From NCBI RefSeq assembly GCF_008630635.1, contig NZ_CP043869.1, positions 248,001-312,000 on the forward strand: a stretch of DNA of 64,000 nt, given 5' to 3'. The stretch comes from Neptunomonas concharum (lineage in GTDB: Bacteria; Pseudomonadota; Gammaproteobacteria; Pseudomonadales; Balneatricaceae). Position 1 is the first letter of the stretch, and the number at the start of each line of letters is the position of its first letter. Made by a program: the position numbers and the translations under genes. Below the pieces are notes generated by a model. That model worked only from the letters and a program-made list of their open reading frames with translations. It had not been told where the DNA came from and did no database searches. Shown piece by piece: positions 52,774-62,189 of the stretch.

Positions 52774-53322
52774 CTACAATGCAAATGGCGCAAGCTGCCC
52801 CTGAATAATCTGGATCGCCAGAAAAATCAGAATCGGTGAAAGATCCAATCCGCCCAATGGCGGAATAACTTTTTGCGCTAATTTAAATAGTGGTTCTGTC
52901 AGTTGAGAAATGAGTTGAGGCGCAGGATGATAACTACCCGGCGCAACCCAACTTATAATGACGGAACCTAACGTTGCCCAAAAATAGATTGAGAGAATAC
53001 TATTCGCCAGACCGGCAATACTTCTTAGGACTAAAGAGATAATGTCAACCTGAATGCTGCCTTTGTAGATCACGATAAGCAGTGCGATCATACCTAGTTT
53101 TACAACCAAGGCCAGTACAAGGGGGGAGAGGTCCATGCGACCTGCTTTAGGAAGAATCCGTTGCAAAGGCGTCAGCGGCACCTGCGTCAGTTTCACAATC
53201 GACTGGGAGATCGGGTTGTAATAGTCCGCTTTTGCAAGCTGCAGCAAAAAGCGCATCAGTAGGACGAAAATGAAAAGTTCACCGAGTGTCCTGATGATGA
53301 GTGTAATCGGATCTTGTTCCAT
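52774..53322 (-). CDS. yggT: YggT family membrane protein
   Basis: A 182-residue inner-membrane protein made of two YggT repeats, each with hydrophobic helices around a conserved NPISQSIVKLTQVPLTPLQRILP or YHPAPQLISQLTEPLFKLAQKVIPP segment. Function uncertain; proposed roles include osmotic or potassium-related tolerance. It sits between proC and metX in a row conserved with Pseudomonas. No strong ribosome site is visible at the ATG. Confidence 0.9.
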   Translation of the reverse strand: MEQDPITLIIRTLGELFIFVLLMRFLLQLAKADYYNPISQSIVKLTQVPLTPLQRILPKAGRMDLSPLVLALVVKLGMIALLIVIYKGSIQVDIISLVLRSIAGLANSILSIYFWATLGSVIISWVAPGSYHPAPQLISQLTEPLFKLAQKVIPPLGGLDLSPILIFLAIQIIQGQLAPFAL

Positions 53323-53405
53323 GGCTGGATTGATTCCCCGTTAGTTCTGTTTGCGTGCCAGTATAGTGTCTTTGTGGGGATGAATGAACACCCCGGTTAT
53401 TAGTC

Positions 53406-54230
53406 TTATTTACCTAATTCTTCAGCCATGGCGATAGAGCGTGTCGCGCAGGCGCCCATAGCATCGGCAACGATCCCTTCGAGATCATGGCGCTGGAACG
53501 CTAAGATAGCTTGTTCTGTTGTGCCATTAGGTGAGGTGACTCGACGCCTTAGCTCAGCAGGATCTACATCGCTTTGCAATGCCATTTCGGCAGCGCCTTT
53601 AGCTGTTTGTAAAGTGAGTTGAGTAGCCGCGTCAAGGGTAAGCCCTTGTTGAACGCCAGCTGAGATCATCGCTTCCATAAACAGGAAGTAATAAGCAGGC
53701 CCTGAGCCTGAAACGGCTGTAATCGCGTGCAGCTGTTGTTCATCCTCTACCCACAATGTTAAGCCAGTAGCCGACATAACCGCTTCGGCTTGATTGCGTT
53801 GCTCGTCGCTAACATCGCTATTGGCAAATAAGCCACTGGCACCAAGGCCTACCAGCGCTGGTGTGTTAGGCATACAGCGAACTACGGATTGATTGCCGCC
53901 TAGCCATCTATTGATACTGCTAGAGGTAATACCGGCAGCAACCGAAATAAACAGCGGCTTGCTCTGTTGAGCGGCCTCGCTTAGAGGCAAGAGCACTGCT
54001 TTTAATATCTGAGGCTTCACCGCCAGAACCACTACATCAGCATTACTTACTACATCAATATTGCTGTCGGTAACATTTAAACCCTGTGTTTGCAGGTCTT
54101 GAATACGGGATAAGTCAGGTTCGCTCGCCCAAATTTTATTGGCAGGGTATCCCTGTTTTATCAGACCGCCAATAATAGCGCGGGCCATGTTTCCGGCACC
54201 AATAAAAGCAAGGGTAGGGTAGTTTTTCAA
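53406..54230 (-). CDS. proC: Pyrroline-5-carboxylate reductase
   Basis: The last step of proline synthesis: NAD(P)H-dependent reduction of pyrroline-5-carboxylate. The 274-residue protein has an N-terminal Rossmann fold with LAFIGAGNMARAIIGGL and a C-terminal helical domain with TAVSGSGPAYYF and VTSPNGTTEQAI. The TTG at 54230 is preferred because AGGTG is six bases upstream and the N-terminus then fits the family; a GTG at 54239 is in frame without a ribosome site. It lies 19 bases after yggS. Confidence 0.96.
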   Translation of the reverse strand: MKNYPTLAFIGAGNMARAIIGGLIKQGYPANKIWASEPDLSRIQDLQTQGLNVTDSNIDVVSNADVVVLAVKPQILKAVLLPLSEAAQQSKPLFISVAAGITSSSINRWLGGNQSVVRCMPNTPALVGLGASGLFANSDVSDEQRNQAEAVMSATGLTLWVEDEQQLHAITAVSGSGPAYYFLFMEAMISAGVQQGLTLDAATQLTLQTAKGAAEMALQSDVDPAELRRRVTSPNGTTEQAILAFQRHDLEGIVADAMGACATRSIAMAEELGK

Positions 54231-54249
54231 AGTGATCACCTATGTATAC

Positions 54250-54945
54250 TTAATTCTGTGGGTAGTGTCTGGGGCCAAAGAGCGCTGTGCCAATGCGGAC
54301 AACCGTTGCTCCGTGCGCAATGGCGACTGCCATATCATCTGACATCCCCATGGACAGCGTATCAAGCAGGGGATGTTGCTTTTTTAACTCATGAAATAAG
54401 GTTTGCATCTGAGTAAAGGTATGCGCTTGTGCTTCAGAGTCTGTGGTTGCTTTGGGAATCGCCATCAAGCCTCTTACAACAATATTGGGCAGCAAAGCCA
54501 TTTGGTTCAGCAATGTTTCAGCTTCGTTGGGTAAACATCCCGCTTTGCTGTCTTCTTTGCTGATATTGATCTGCAAACAGATATTGAGTGGAGGTAGCGT
54601 TGCTGGTCGTTGCTCTGAGAGACGTTGTGCGATTTTTAACCGATCAACGCTGTGTACCCAGCTGAAGTGTTCGGCGATTGCACGGGTTTTATTGGATTGA
54701 ATTGGACCAATGAAATGCCAAGTGATCGGCAAGTCGTTAAGGGCCTCTATTTTATCCAGTGCTTCTTGCAAGTAGTTTTCGCCAAAAGCGGTTTGGCCCA
54801 GCTGATACAGAGCACGAAGCTCATCTGGCTGACGTGTTTTGCTGACAGCCAATAAGTGAATATCTTGCGGCATACGAGCAGATTGGGTCGCTGCCTGATC
54901 GATCTGTTGTCGAACGCTTTGGAAGTTCTCTGCTATGCTAGACAT
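54250..54945 (-). CDS. yggS: PLP homeostasis protein YggS
   Basis: A 231-residue PLP-binding protein (PLPBP/YggS) that keeps the free PLP level and amino-acid pools balanced. The PLP lysine is in LLAVSKTRQ near residue 36; GENYLQEALDKIEAL, WHFIGPIQSNKT and SMGMSDDMAVAIAHGATVVRIGTALFG are typical. It has no known catalytic activity. First gene of the row down to hemW, transcribed divergently from pilT, and next to proC as in many bacteria. Confidence 0.96.
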   Translation of the reverse strand: MSSIAENFQSVRQQIDQAATQSARMPQDIHLLAVSKTRQPDELRALYQLGQTAFGENYLQEALDKIEALNDLPITWHFIGPIQSNKTRAIAEHFSWVHSVDRLKIAQRLSEQRPATLPPLNICLQINISKEDSKAGCLPNEAETLLNQMALLPNIVVRGLMAIPKATTDSEAQAHTFTQMQTLFHELKKQHPLLDTLSMGMSDDMAVAIAHGATVVRIGTALFGPRHYPQN

Positions 54946-55031
54946 AAGTTAATTGATAGTTCTTTGGTTTAGATGCATGCTTCTATTCTGAAGGAACGAA
55001 CGATTTTAAGTAAGCCTTGAGTTTAAAGATT

Positions 55032-56066
55032 ATGGATATTACAGAACTTCTCTCTTTTACGGTGCAGCAAGGAGCTTCCGACCTGCATATTACTGCAGGT
55101 ATGCCGCCGGTGATTCGTGTGGATGGCGACGTTCGTCGTATCAAGCTCCCGGCACTTGAGCACAAGCAAGTCCATACTCTCATTTACGACATTATGAATG
55201 ATAAGATCCGTAAAGAGTATGAAGATACTATGGAAGCGGATTTTTCTTTTGAAGTGCCAGGTTTGGCGCGTTTTCGTGTGAACGCATTTAACCAAAACCG
55301 AGGCGCTGCGGCAGTTTTCCGTACCATTCCTAGTAAAGTACTTACGATGGAAGAGCTTGGTATGGGTAAAGTGTTTCAGGATTTGTCCTTACAGGCACGT
55401 GGTCTTGTGCTAGTAACAGGGCCTACCGGGTCAGGTAAATCTACGACACTAGCGGCTATGGTGGATTATGTGAATGAGGTGCGCTCTGATCATATTTTGA
55501 CCATCGAAGACCCGATAGAATTTGTGCATGAAAGTAAAAAAAGCCTGATTAACCAGCGTGAAGTACATCGTGATACCCATAGCTTTTCTAACGCGCTACG
55601 ATCAGCACTTCGTGAGGACCCGGATGTGATCCTTGTAGGTGAGATGCGAGACTTAGAAACCATTCGTCTTGCGCTCACTGCTGCTGAAACTGGGCATTTG
55701 GTTTTTGGTACCTTGCATACCACATCAGCAGCAAAAACCATTGACCGTGTTATCGATGTTTTCCCAGCAGCCGAAAAAGATATGATTCGCTCGATGCTAT
55801 CTGAATCACTGCAGGGTGTTATTTCTCAAACATTATTGAAAAAAATTAATGGTGGACGAGTAGCCGCTCATGAAATAATGATAGGCACGCCAGCGATCAG
55901 AAACTTAATTCGAGAGGATAAGGTCGCGCAGATGTACTCGGCGATTCAGACTGGTGCAGCGTTTGGTATGAAGACCCTCGACCAGTCATTAACTGAGTTG
56001 GTACAAAAGGGATTGATTTCACGTGAGTCCGCTCGCCAAAAAGCGAAAAACCCACAAGGTTTCTAA
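55032..56066 (+). CDS. pilT: Type IV pilus retraction ATPase PilT
   Basis: A 344-residue hexameric ATPase that drives pilus retraction and twitching motility. Walker A is GPTGSGKSTTLAAM near residue 135, Asp box ILTIEDPIEF, Walker B ILVGEMRDLETIRLAL, His box HLVFGTLHTTSA. The AIRNLIREDKV segment needed for retraction is present. Length and sequence are nearly identical to Pseudomonas PilT. ATG at 55032 gives the standard MDITELL start; a TTG at 55017 is not used. pilU follows 38 bases later. Confidence 0.98.
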   Translation: MDITELLSFTVQQGASDLHITAGMPPVIRVDGDVRRIKLPALEHKQVHTLIYDIMNDKIRKEYEDTMEADFSFEVPGLARFRVNAFNQNRGAAAVFRTIPSKVLTMEELGMGKVFQDLSLQARGLVLVTGPTGSGKSTTLAAMVDYVNEVRSDHILTIEDPIEFVHESKKSLINQREVHRDTHSFSNALRSALREDPDVILVGEMRDLETIRLALTAAETGHLVFGTLHTTSAAKTIDRVIDVFPAAEKDMIRSMLSESLQGVISQTLLKKINGGRVAAHEIMIGTPAIRNLIREDKVAQMYSAIQTGAAFGMKTLDQSLTELVQKGLISRESARQKAKNPQGF

Positions 56067-56104
56067 TGTCAGGCTTGTTAGGATTTTTTTAGGAGAAAGA
56101 GATA

Positions 56105-57271
56105 GTGGAGTTTACGCAACTACTCAAGGTCATGATTGAACGAGGTGCTTCGGATCTGTTCGTATCGGCAGGTGCACGTCCGAGCATAAAAGTCGATGGT
56201 ACGCTCAAGCCGCTGACGAAAGAGCCGCTGAAGCCTTCTCAAGCGCGCTCATTGGTTTACTCCACTATGAATGACAAGCAGATAGCAGAGTACGAAGGTA
56301 CTCGTGAGTGTAACTTTGCTATCAGTGCGCCAGGACTAGGGCGTTTTCGTGTCAGTGCTTATGTGCAACGAAACTCCCCCGGTATGGTTTTGCGACGTAT
56401 TAATACCACTATCCCCTCGTTTGAAGAGCTGAACTTGCCACCGGTCATGAAAGACCTGTCCATGACGAAGCGAGGCTTGATTCTGTTTGTTGGTGGTACA
56501 TCAACGGGTAAGTCTACATCCTTGGCGTCGATGATTGATTATCGCAATCGCCATAGCCGTGGGCATATCATTACCATTGAAGACCCTATTGAGTATATTC
56601 ACGAGCATAAAGAAAGCATTGTTACCCAGCGCGAAGTGGGTATTGATACGGACTCTTTCGAAGTTGCTCTTAGAAACACGCTGCGACAAGCGCCTGATGT
56701 GATTCTGATGGGTGAGATCCGAACTCAGGAACTGATGAAGTATGGCTTAGCGTTTGCTGAAACAGGTCACTTGTGTATGGCAACTTTGCATGCGAATAAT
56801 GCTAACCAAGCACTGGATCGAATAGTCAGCTTCTTCCCGCCTGAGCACCATGATCAGTTGTGGATGGAATTATCGCTGAACCTTAAGGCGATTGTTGCAC
56901 AGCAGCTATTGCCGACGAAAGATGGCAAAGGGCGTCGCGCTGCAATCGAGGTTATGATTTGTACGCCGCTGATTCAGGATATGATCCGTAAGGGTGAAGT
57001 CCATGAAATCAAAGATGTTATGAAGAAATCTACCAACTTAGGTATGCAAACATTCGATCAGGCGTTGTTTGAGCTCTACAAAGATGGCGTAGTAAATTAC
57101 GACACGGCACTAGCCCATGCCGATTCAGCAAACGATTTGCGCTTGATGATTAAACTCAGTGCCGATACTAATCCTGAGTTATCGGCGAACGAAAGTGCTG
57201 AGTCGCTCTTCTTGCAGGAAGAGGAAGATTTCATGAACCTCTCCGGTGAGATGGAAGTGCGTAATATGTAA
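56105..57271 (+). CDS. pilU: PilT-dependent retraction ATPase PilU
   Basis: A 388-residue paralogue of PilT that adds force to retraction. Walker A is VGGTSTGKSTSLASM near residue 135; TIEDPIEYIHEHK, VILMGEIRTQELM and HLCMATLHANN follow. The C-terminus is longer than in PilT and ends in an acidic segment (LQEEEDFMNLSGEME), normal for PilU. GTG start with AGGAGA upstream. It ends at a strong terminator. Confidence 0.97.
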   Translation: MEFTQLLKVMIERGASDLFVSAGARPSIKVDGTLKPLTKEPLKPSQARSLVYSTMNDKQIAEYEGTRECNFAISAPGLGRFRVSAYVQRNSPGMVLRRINTTIPSFEELNLPPVMKDLSMTKRGLILFVGGTSTGKSTSLASMIDYRNRHSRGHIITIEDPIEYIHEHKESIVTQREVGIDTDSFEVALRNTLRQAPDVILMGEIRTQELMKYGLAFAETGHLCMATLHANNANQALDRIVSFFPPEHHDQLWMELSLNLKAIVAQQLLPTKDGKGRRAAIEVMICTPLIQDMIRKGEVHEIKDVMKKSTNLGMQTFDQALFELYKDGVVNYDTALAHADSANDLRLMIKLSADTNPELSANESAESLFLQEEEDFMNLSGEMEVRNM

Positions 57272-57289
57272 ACGTTGGTAAATATAAGA

Positions 57290-57327
57290 AAGCCGCGAAA
57301 GTGAAGAACGATCGCGGCTTTTTTTTG
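57290..57327 (+). terminator. Intrinsic terminator after pilU
   Basis: A 9-base repeat (AAGCCGCGA / TCGCGGCTT) with a 13-base loop is followed by a run of eight T residues. Confidence 0.9.
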
Positions 57328-57347
57328 AGTATAAACTGCTCGGGCGG

Positions 57348-58619
57348 CTAGAGCTGATAAACCAATTTACCATCCACCAGTGTATGCGTTACGCGCCCGA
57401 TTAGATTACTTCCCATGAACGGTGTGTTTTTCCCGGCAGATGTGCAGGTTTCACTGTTCAATTGCCACTCAAGTTCTGGGTCGAAAATGCAGATATCTGC
57501 TGCTGCGCCATGCTCTAAAGAGCCAGAATTGAGTCCTAGTATGGCGGCAGGCGATGCTGTTAATTTATCAATTAACTGAGGTAGTGTAATTAATTGCTGT
57601 GTGACTAGCATCAGACCAAGGGGCAGCAGGGTTTCAAGGCTGGATATACCAGGCTCTGTCGCAGCAAAGGGCGCTTGTTTAGCTGCCGGGTCGTGGGGTT
57701 GGTGATCTGAGCAAATCGCTTGGATACCGTCTGTTACCAGAGCATGACGTAGCCCTGCTCTATCCAGTTGGCTGCGCAATGGTGGAATGACGTGGAATTG
57801 GCTATCAAATCCATCGACGTTTTCATCGGTCAAGAACAGGTGGTGGACCGCAACATCGGCCGTTACATTTAGGCCGCGTTTTCGGGCATCCATAATCATT
57901 CTGACGGAGCGGTCGCAGGAAAGCTGCCCAAAATGAGCCCTCACGCCTGTTTGTTCAACAAGTAATAAGCAACGAGCTAATTCAACTGTTTCTGCGGTTT
58001 CGGGAATACCTGCTAAACCCAGGCGGGTACACGTCGTATCGTCGTGCATGCAGCCTTTCCCAGTAAGCTCCGGATCCTGTGGCTTAAATATAACCAAGAA
58101 ATCATGAGTGGCTGCATACTCCAAACAGCGCAGCATCACTAACGCGCTCGGGACAGGCTCACGGGCGTTACTAAAAGCGATACAGCCAGAGCGATGCAAA
58201 GCGTGCATAGGGGCGAGCTGTTGTCCTTCGAGGCCGCGAGTGAGTGCGCCGGTTGGAAGGATTTTAGCTAAGCCGTTTGCTTCAGAGCGATCAATGATCA
58301 ACTCTGCGACTGCCGCGGTATCCACAACAGGCGATGTTGTCGGAGGCGTTACCAGCATGGTGATACCGGCGGCAACAGCGGCGGCCGTTTCGCTGGCGAT
58401 GGTGCCTTTTTGGGTTTGCCCAGGCTCGCGAACATGGGCAGATAGATCAATGAACCCAGGGGCGACCACTTTACCTGTAGCATCCAGTGTGCTGGTTATT
58501 TGTATCTGGGGGTCAACCTTATCGCAGTCAACGATTTTTCCATCGATGATATAAACATCTTGTACCTGATCAATCTGATTCTTGGGATCGATAACCCGCC
58601 CGTTTTTAATCACCAACAT
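57348..58619 (-). CDS. pyrC': Non-catalytic dihydroorotase homologue (PyrC')
   Basis: A 423-residue type I dihydroorotase-fold protein that has lost metal ligands. The HxH of active enzymes (as in DLHVHLREPG) is DLSAHVREPG, losing the first His; AHCED is FKPQD; and the HxCHVS position reads HFGQLS, losing the second His. SDHQPHDP is kept. In Pseudomonas the equivalent protein is inactive and holds aspartate carbamoyltransferase in a dodecamer, so the same support role for PyrB is likely here. An active PyrC must be encoded elsewhere. The gene starts 3 bases downstream of the pyrB stop. Confidence 0.9.
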   Translation of the reverse strand: MLVIKNGRVIDPKNQIDQVQDVYIIDGKIVDCDKVDPQIQITSTLDATGKVVAPGFIDLSAHVREPGQTQKGTIASETAAAVAAGITMLVTPPTTSPVVDTAAVAELIIDRSEANGLAKILPTGALTRGLEGQQLAPMHALHRSGCIAFSNAREPVPSALVMLRCLEYAATHDFLVIFKPQDPELTGKGCMHDDTTCTRLGLAGIPETAETVELARCLLLVEQTGVRAHFGQLSCDRSVRMIMDARKRGLNVTADVAVHHLFLTDENVDGFDSQFHVIPPLRSQLDRAGLRHALVTDGIQAICSDHQPHDPAAKQAPFAATEPGISSLETLLPLGLMLVTQQLITLPQLIDKLTASPAAILGLNSGSLEHGAAADICIFDPELEWQLNSETCTSAGKNTPFMGSNLIGRVTHTLVDGKLVYQL

Positions 58620-58622
58620 TGA

Positions 58623-59621
58623 TCAGACCTCCGCCTTAAAGTTTTTCTCGGCCATTTGGCCGCTCATAGACATAGACATGACAGCCATGCGTACGGCAAT
58701 GCCATTGGTTACTTGATCTAGAATTAGCGAGCGTGGACCATCGGCAACCGCAGACTCTATCTCGACCCCTCGATTTATCGGGCCAGGGTGCATTACCACG
58801 ACATCAGGGTGTGCATGTTTTAGTTTTTCGTTAGTCAAACCATAAAGTTTGTAAAACTCAGCTTCGCTAGGGAGTAGGGCGCTTTGCATACGCTCTTTTT
58901 GTAACCGCAGCATGATGACAACATCGGCGTCTTTTAGACCTGCTTCCATATGGGTAAACACTTTGACTCCCAGCATTTCTATATGCCGAGGCAGTAGAGT
59001 AATGGGGGCAACGACCCGTATTTCGGCAACCCCTAGCGTGCGTAAAGCATGTATTTGTGAGCGGGCAACCCGAGAGTGGAGAATATCACCCACAATGGTC
59101 ACAACCAAAGGTGCAAAGTCACCTTTGTGGCGTCGGATTGTCATCATGTCGAGCATGGCTTGCGTAGGGTGGGCGTGGCGTCCATCGCCTGCGTTAATGA
59201 CAGCAACATTAGGAGTAACATGTTCTGCAATAAAGTGCGCAGCACCGCTATCTGAATGTCGCACCACGAACATGTCAGAATGCATTGCCTCTAGTGTTTG
59301 CAATGTATCTTTGAGGGTCTCGCCTTTTGAGGTGGAAGAGGTACTAATATTTAAGTTCAATACGTCTGCGGATAAACGCTTTGCCGCCAACTCAAAAGTA
59401 CTTAAAGTCCGAGTGCTGGCTTCAAAAAAAAGATTAACGACGGTCTTGCCCCGAAGCAGTGGAACTTTTTTGACCTGTTGGGCGCTCATGTCCACAAAAG
59501 AGTCGGCGGTATCCAGTATCTCAGTAAGCGTCTCACGAGACAGACCTTCAATCGTAATAAAGTGCTTTAGGTGCCCTTCGCGGTTCAGCTGAATGCGATT
59601 GGGATCTTTTGTTGCAAACAT
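58623..59621 (-). CDS. pyrB: Aspartate carbamoyltransferase catalytic subunit
   Basis: Second step of pyrimidine synthesis, joining carbamoyl phosphate to aspartate. The 332-residue protein has [15 protein letters not shown] (carbamoyl phosphate loop) near residue 65, HPTQAMLD and the [15 protein letters not shown] end. An N-terminal extension of about 15 residues, as in Pseudomonas PyrB, is present; it is used for holoenzyme assembly and nucleotide inhibition there. No pyrI is seen. It follows pyrR by 19 bases and precedes pyrC'. Confidence 0.96.
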   Translation of the reverse strand: MFATKDPNRIQLNREGHLKHFITIEGLSRETLTEILDTADSFVDMSAQQVKKVPLLRGKTVVNLFFEASTRTLSTFELAAKRLSADVLNLNISTSSTSKGETLKDTLQTLEAMHSDMFVVRHSDSGAAHFIAEHVTPNVAVINAGDGRHAHPTQAMLDMMTIRRHKGDFAPLVVTIVGDILHSRVARSQIHALRTLGVAEIRVVAPITLLPRHIEMLGVKVFTHMEAGLKDADVVIMLRLQKERMQSALLPSEAEFYKLYGLTNEKLKHAHPDVVVMHPGPINRGVEIESAVADGPRSLILDQVTNGIAVRMAVMSMSMSGQMAEKNFKAEV

Positions 59622-59640
59622 GGCATGCTCCGGGTCGGGG

Positions 59641-60150
59641 TTAGTCTTTCTGGCGAATGTCGAGGGACAAAGGTTCTGGCCCTGTCAGTTTTATTTGCTG
59701 ATTTGGGCCGAGTGTTAATGTGCCGCCGTATACATCGGCTTGAATAGGTAACTCCCTACGTTGTAAATCTAACAGGGTTACCAAAGTGACAGAAGCTGGG
59801 CGCCCGTAGTCAAATAACTCATTCATCGCTGCGCGAATTGTACGGCCGCTCATAATGACATCGTCAACCAGAATAATATCTCTGCCTTCCGTAGGGCAGG
59901 GTAGTTGAGATGCCTGTACTTTAGGGTTAAGGCCAATCTGCGAGAAGTCGTCACGATAGAATGAAATATCTAAGGTACCTATTGGGCTATCAAGCTCAAG
60001 GGCATTATGCAAACGCTCAGCGATCCAGATGCCGCCTGTTCTTATGCCAATCACTAAGGGGTTATCTATTTGTCGGTGCGTAAGCAGTGTACTTAATTCA
60101 GATGCCATTTTGTCGAGCAGGATGTCGACGTTAAGCGTTCCCGTTACCAT
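59641..60150 (-). CDS. pyrR: Bifunctional PyrR regulator/uracil phosphoribosyltransferase
   Basis: A 169-residue PyrR-family protein. The PRPP-binding loop [21 protein letters not shown] near residue 95 and [12 protein letters not shown] are conserved. In Bacillus PyrR binds pyr mRNA leaders for attenuation; in Pseudomonas the homologue regulates pyr expression too. The ATG at 60150, with GGAGGA upstream, lies inside the end of ruvX (20-base overlap). I see no PyrR-type leader before it, so any regulation may not be attenuation. Confidence 0.93.
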   Translation of the reverse strand: MVTGTLNVDILLDKMASELSTLLTHRQIDNPLVIGIRTGGIWIAERLHNALELDSPIGTLDISFYRDDFSQIGLNPKVQASQLPCPTEGRDIILVDDVIMSGRTIRAAMNELFDYGRPASVTLVTLLDLQRRELPIQADVYGGTLTLGPNQQIKLTGPEPLSLDIRQKD

Positions 60151-60607
60151 AAAGGTCCTCCAGTCGGGTGTGACTTGGAATGTGTTGAGTGCTGTTGATC
60201 CAGCGATCAAAAATAATTTGAGCGGCAAGCCCATCTACCGACTCTTTGCGGAAATTATTGCTTCCGCCTCTCGAAAAATGTATCTCTTTGGCTTCGCTGG
60301 TGGAGAGGCGTTCGTCAATGAGGTAACAAGGCTTTTGATAGCGATCTTGAATGCGATTGGCGAACTTACGTGCGCGTCGTGACATGTCACTGATGGAGCC
60401 ATCCATATTGAGAGGGATGCCTACGATCAGTGCGTCGGGCAGCCATGTTTCCATGACTTTATCCAAAGCTACCCAGTCAGGTTTGCCATCTTGTGCTGAA
60501 ATAGGAGCAAGTGCCGTAGAGGTGGCAGTTAATGACTGGCCGATGGCAAGCCCTATGCGGCGCGTACCAAAATCAAAAGCCAGCAGTTGTTGGCTGGGTT
60601 GTATCAT
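60131..60607 (-). CDS. ruvX: RuvX/YqgF pre-16S rRNA nuclease
   Basis: A 158-residue RNase H-fold protein of the YqgF/RuvX family that processes pre-16S rRNA ends. The opening [26 protein letters not shown] and [11 protein letters not shown] are the signature. Its end overlaps pyrR by 20 bases, and algH lies 11 bases upstream; the algH-ruvX-pyrR order is that of Pseudomonas. Confidence 0.95.
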   Translation of the reverse strand: MIQPSQQLLAFDFGTRRIGLAIGQSLTATSTALAPISAQDGKPDWVALDKVMETWLPDALIVGIPLNMDGSISDMSRRARKFANRIQDRYQKPCYLIDERLSTSEAKEIHFSRGGSNNFRKESVDGLAAQIIFDRWINSTQHIPSHTRLEDLYGNGNA

Positions 60608-60618
60608 TAGTTATCTTA

Positions 60619-61191
60619 TTAAGCATGCCCTGAGTGGGCTGTCAGTAGATTTAAGTTAACCCCCAGCAATGCGGCGGCGGCCTGCATTCTTTCCTCTGCA
60701 GGCATATTAAACATTATATCTGAATTTGACGGGCAGCTTAACCAGACATTGTCACTAATTTCCTGCTCCAGTTGGCCAGCCCCCCAGCCTACATAGCCAA
60801 GTGCTATGAGTATTTCATTATTTGTAGGGAGGCCTTGCCCTAGTGCTTCCAGAATATCAAGGGAGGTGGTTAATGTGATCTCATCGGTAATGGAGCGGCT
60901 AGAAAGCCATGGATTACCTAATAAGTTCCTGTGTAGTACGAAGCCTCTGTCATTTTGTAAAGGGCCGCCAGCGTAGATGGGGGTTGTGGCTGCTTCAGGC
61001 TTGGAGAGGAGTTCTAGATGGCTGAGCATCTCGTCTAAGCAGAAACTCATGGGGCGATTGATGACAAGCCCCATAGCGCCATACTCGCTGTGGTCGCAGA
61101 TATAGATAATAGTCTCGGCAAACTCATCATCGTCGAGATGAGGCATTGAGATAAGAAAGTTATCGCGTAAACAGGTCTTCATTTCAGACAT
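60619..61191 (-). CDS. algH: AlgH/YqgE family protein (UPF0301)
   Basis: A 190-residue protein of the UPF0301 family, called AlgH in Pseudomonas and YqgE in E. coli. NFLISMPHLDDDEFAETIIYICDHS, AMGLVINRPM and IALGYVGWGAGQLEQEI are characteristic. Biochemical function is not established; a Pseudomonas link with alginate is reported. It lies between tonB and ruvX on the same strand. Confidence 0.94.
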   Translation of the reverse strand: MSEMKTCLRDNFLISMPHLDDDEFAETIIYICDHSEYGAMGLVINRPMSFCLDEMLSHLELLSKPEAATTPIYAGGPLQNDRGFVLHRNLLGNPWLSSRSITDEITLTTSLDILEALGQGLPTNNEILIALGYVGWGAGQLEQEISDNVWLSCPSNSDIMFNMPAEERMQAAAALLGVNLNLLTAHSGHA

Positions 61192-61232
61192 GATAAAACC
61201 ACACGTTAAAGTTGAAACTGACCTTAATAGGT

Positions 61233-62189
61233 TTAGTACAAATGTGTGGTTTTCTCAAATTTCCAGGTGCGGATAATTTCGAGAATATCTGTGCTTTTTC
61301 GCATCTCGACGCTGAACGGTTGGAAAGGCGCGGCGAGTCTGACGATACGAACGGCAGCATCATCAAGGGTTTTATGCCCTGAAGACTTCAGTATTTCAAC
61401 GTTTTTCAGGCTGCCGTCAGGTTTGATAGAAACTAATACCCTTAGCGTGCCATACAGCTTATTCTTCCGCGCATCTTCTGGATAGTTAAGATTGCCGATC
61501 ATCTCGACACGTCGTCGCCAATTATCAAGATAGATCGCATCTTCATGAATAGTGGTTGAAACGGAGGTTAAACGGCGAACTCTAGGCCGCTTTGCAAACT
61601 GTTCCTGCTGCATTTTGAGTTGCGCTTGTAAATTAGCAATCTCTAAACTATGGGCGAGTAGTGCGCTGGATTGACCGCTCTTGGGTTGGCTCTTAGTCGC
61701 TTCGGTTTTTTTAGGCTTAGGGGAGCGCTGCGTCTTTTTCTTTTCTGTTGTTGTCACAACCTTGCGAGGTGTTTTTTCGGTCCGCTCCGCGCTACCGTCT
61801 TTATCAGATATTACCGCTTTAGGCTGTTCGCTGGTGAGGGGTGTTGGCTCCTCAATCTGAGGCGTGGGTAGTGCTGCTTGGTCACGTATTTTGTCATCCT
61901 GAAAGACAGACTTTTCCGTTGTAGAAAGTAGTCTCTTTTCTTCCAGTGTTCCGCTTCCTTCCTGATTCGCTTGGGCAAGGAAGTCGGCCTCTTTGGGTTT
62001 GGTTTCAGTGGGCTGTTGCGCCAAGGTGATCTCTAGCGTTCTGATAGGAGGCGCTTTTTGGGTGTTAACGAAGGAGCTACCCATAATGGCAACAGCATGT
62101 AGAGCCACTGCCATAAACAGGGTGAAACCAAGTCGGTCAACCGGGGTGATCGACTTGGGTTTTGGTAGAGAAGGTGCTGCGTTGATCAC
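61233..62189 (-). CDS. tonB: TonB-type energy transducer
   Basis: A 318-residue protein with one N-terminal membrane helix (about 22-42), a long charged Lys/Glu/Pro/Ser linker (about 60-170) that spans the periplasm, and a C-terminal TonB domain (about 225-315) with YPEDARKNKLYGTLRVLVSIKPDG and FQPF. It couples proton-motive force to outer membrane receptors. No exbB-exbD genes are adjacent. The gene order gshB-tonB-algH matches tonB3 of Pseudomonas, reported to affect twitching motility, but that role is inference. It overlaps gshB by 4 bases. Confidence 0.9.
   Translation of the reverse strand: MINAAPSLPKPKSITPVDRLGFTLFMAVALHAVAIMGSSFVNTQKAPPIRTLEITLAQQPTETKPKEADFLAQANQEGSGTLEEKRLLSTTEKSVFQDDKIRDQAALPTPQIEEPTPLTSEQPKAVISDKDGSAERTEKTPRKVVTTTEKKKTQRSPKPKKTEATKSQPKSGQSSALLAHSLEIANLQAQLKMQQEQFAKRPRVRRLTSVSTTIHEDAIYLDNWRRRVEMIGNLNYPEDARKNKLYGTLRVLVSIKPDGSLKNVEILKSSGHKTLDDAAVRIVRLAAPFQPFSVEMRKSTDILEIIRTWKFEKTTHLY

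Noticed and set aside
58912-59592. 226-codon open frame opposite pyrB
   Set aside because: It is antisense to a fully conserved gene, lacks any recognisable family and has low-complexity Ser/Thr composition.
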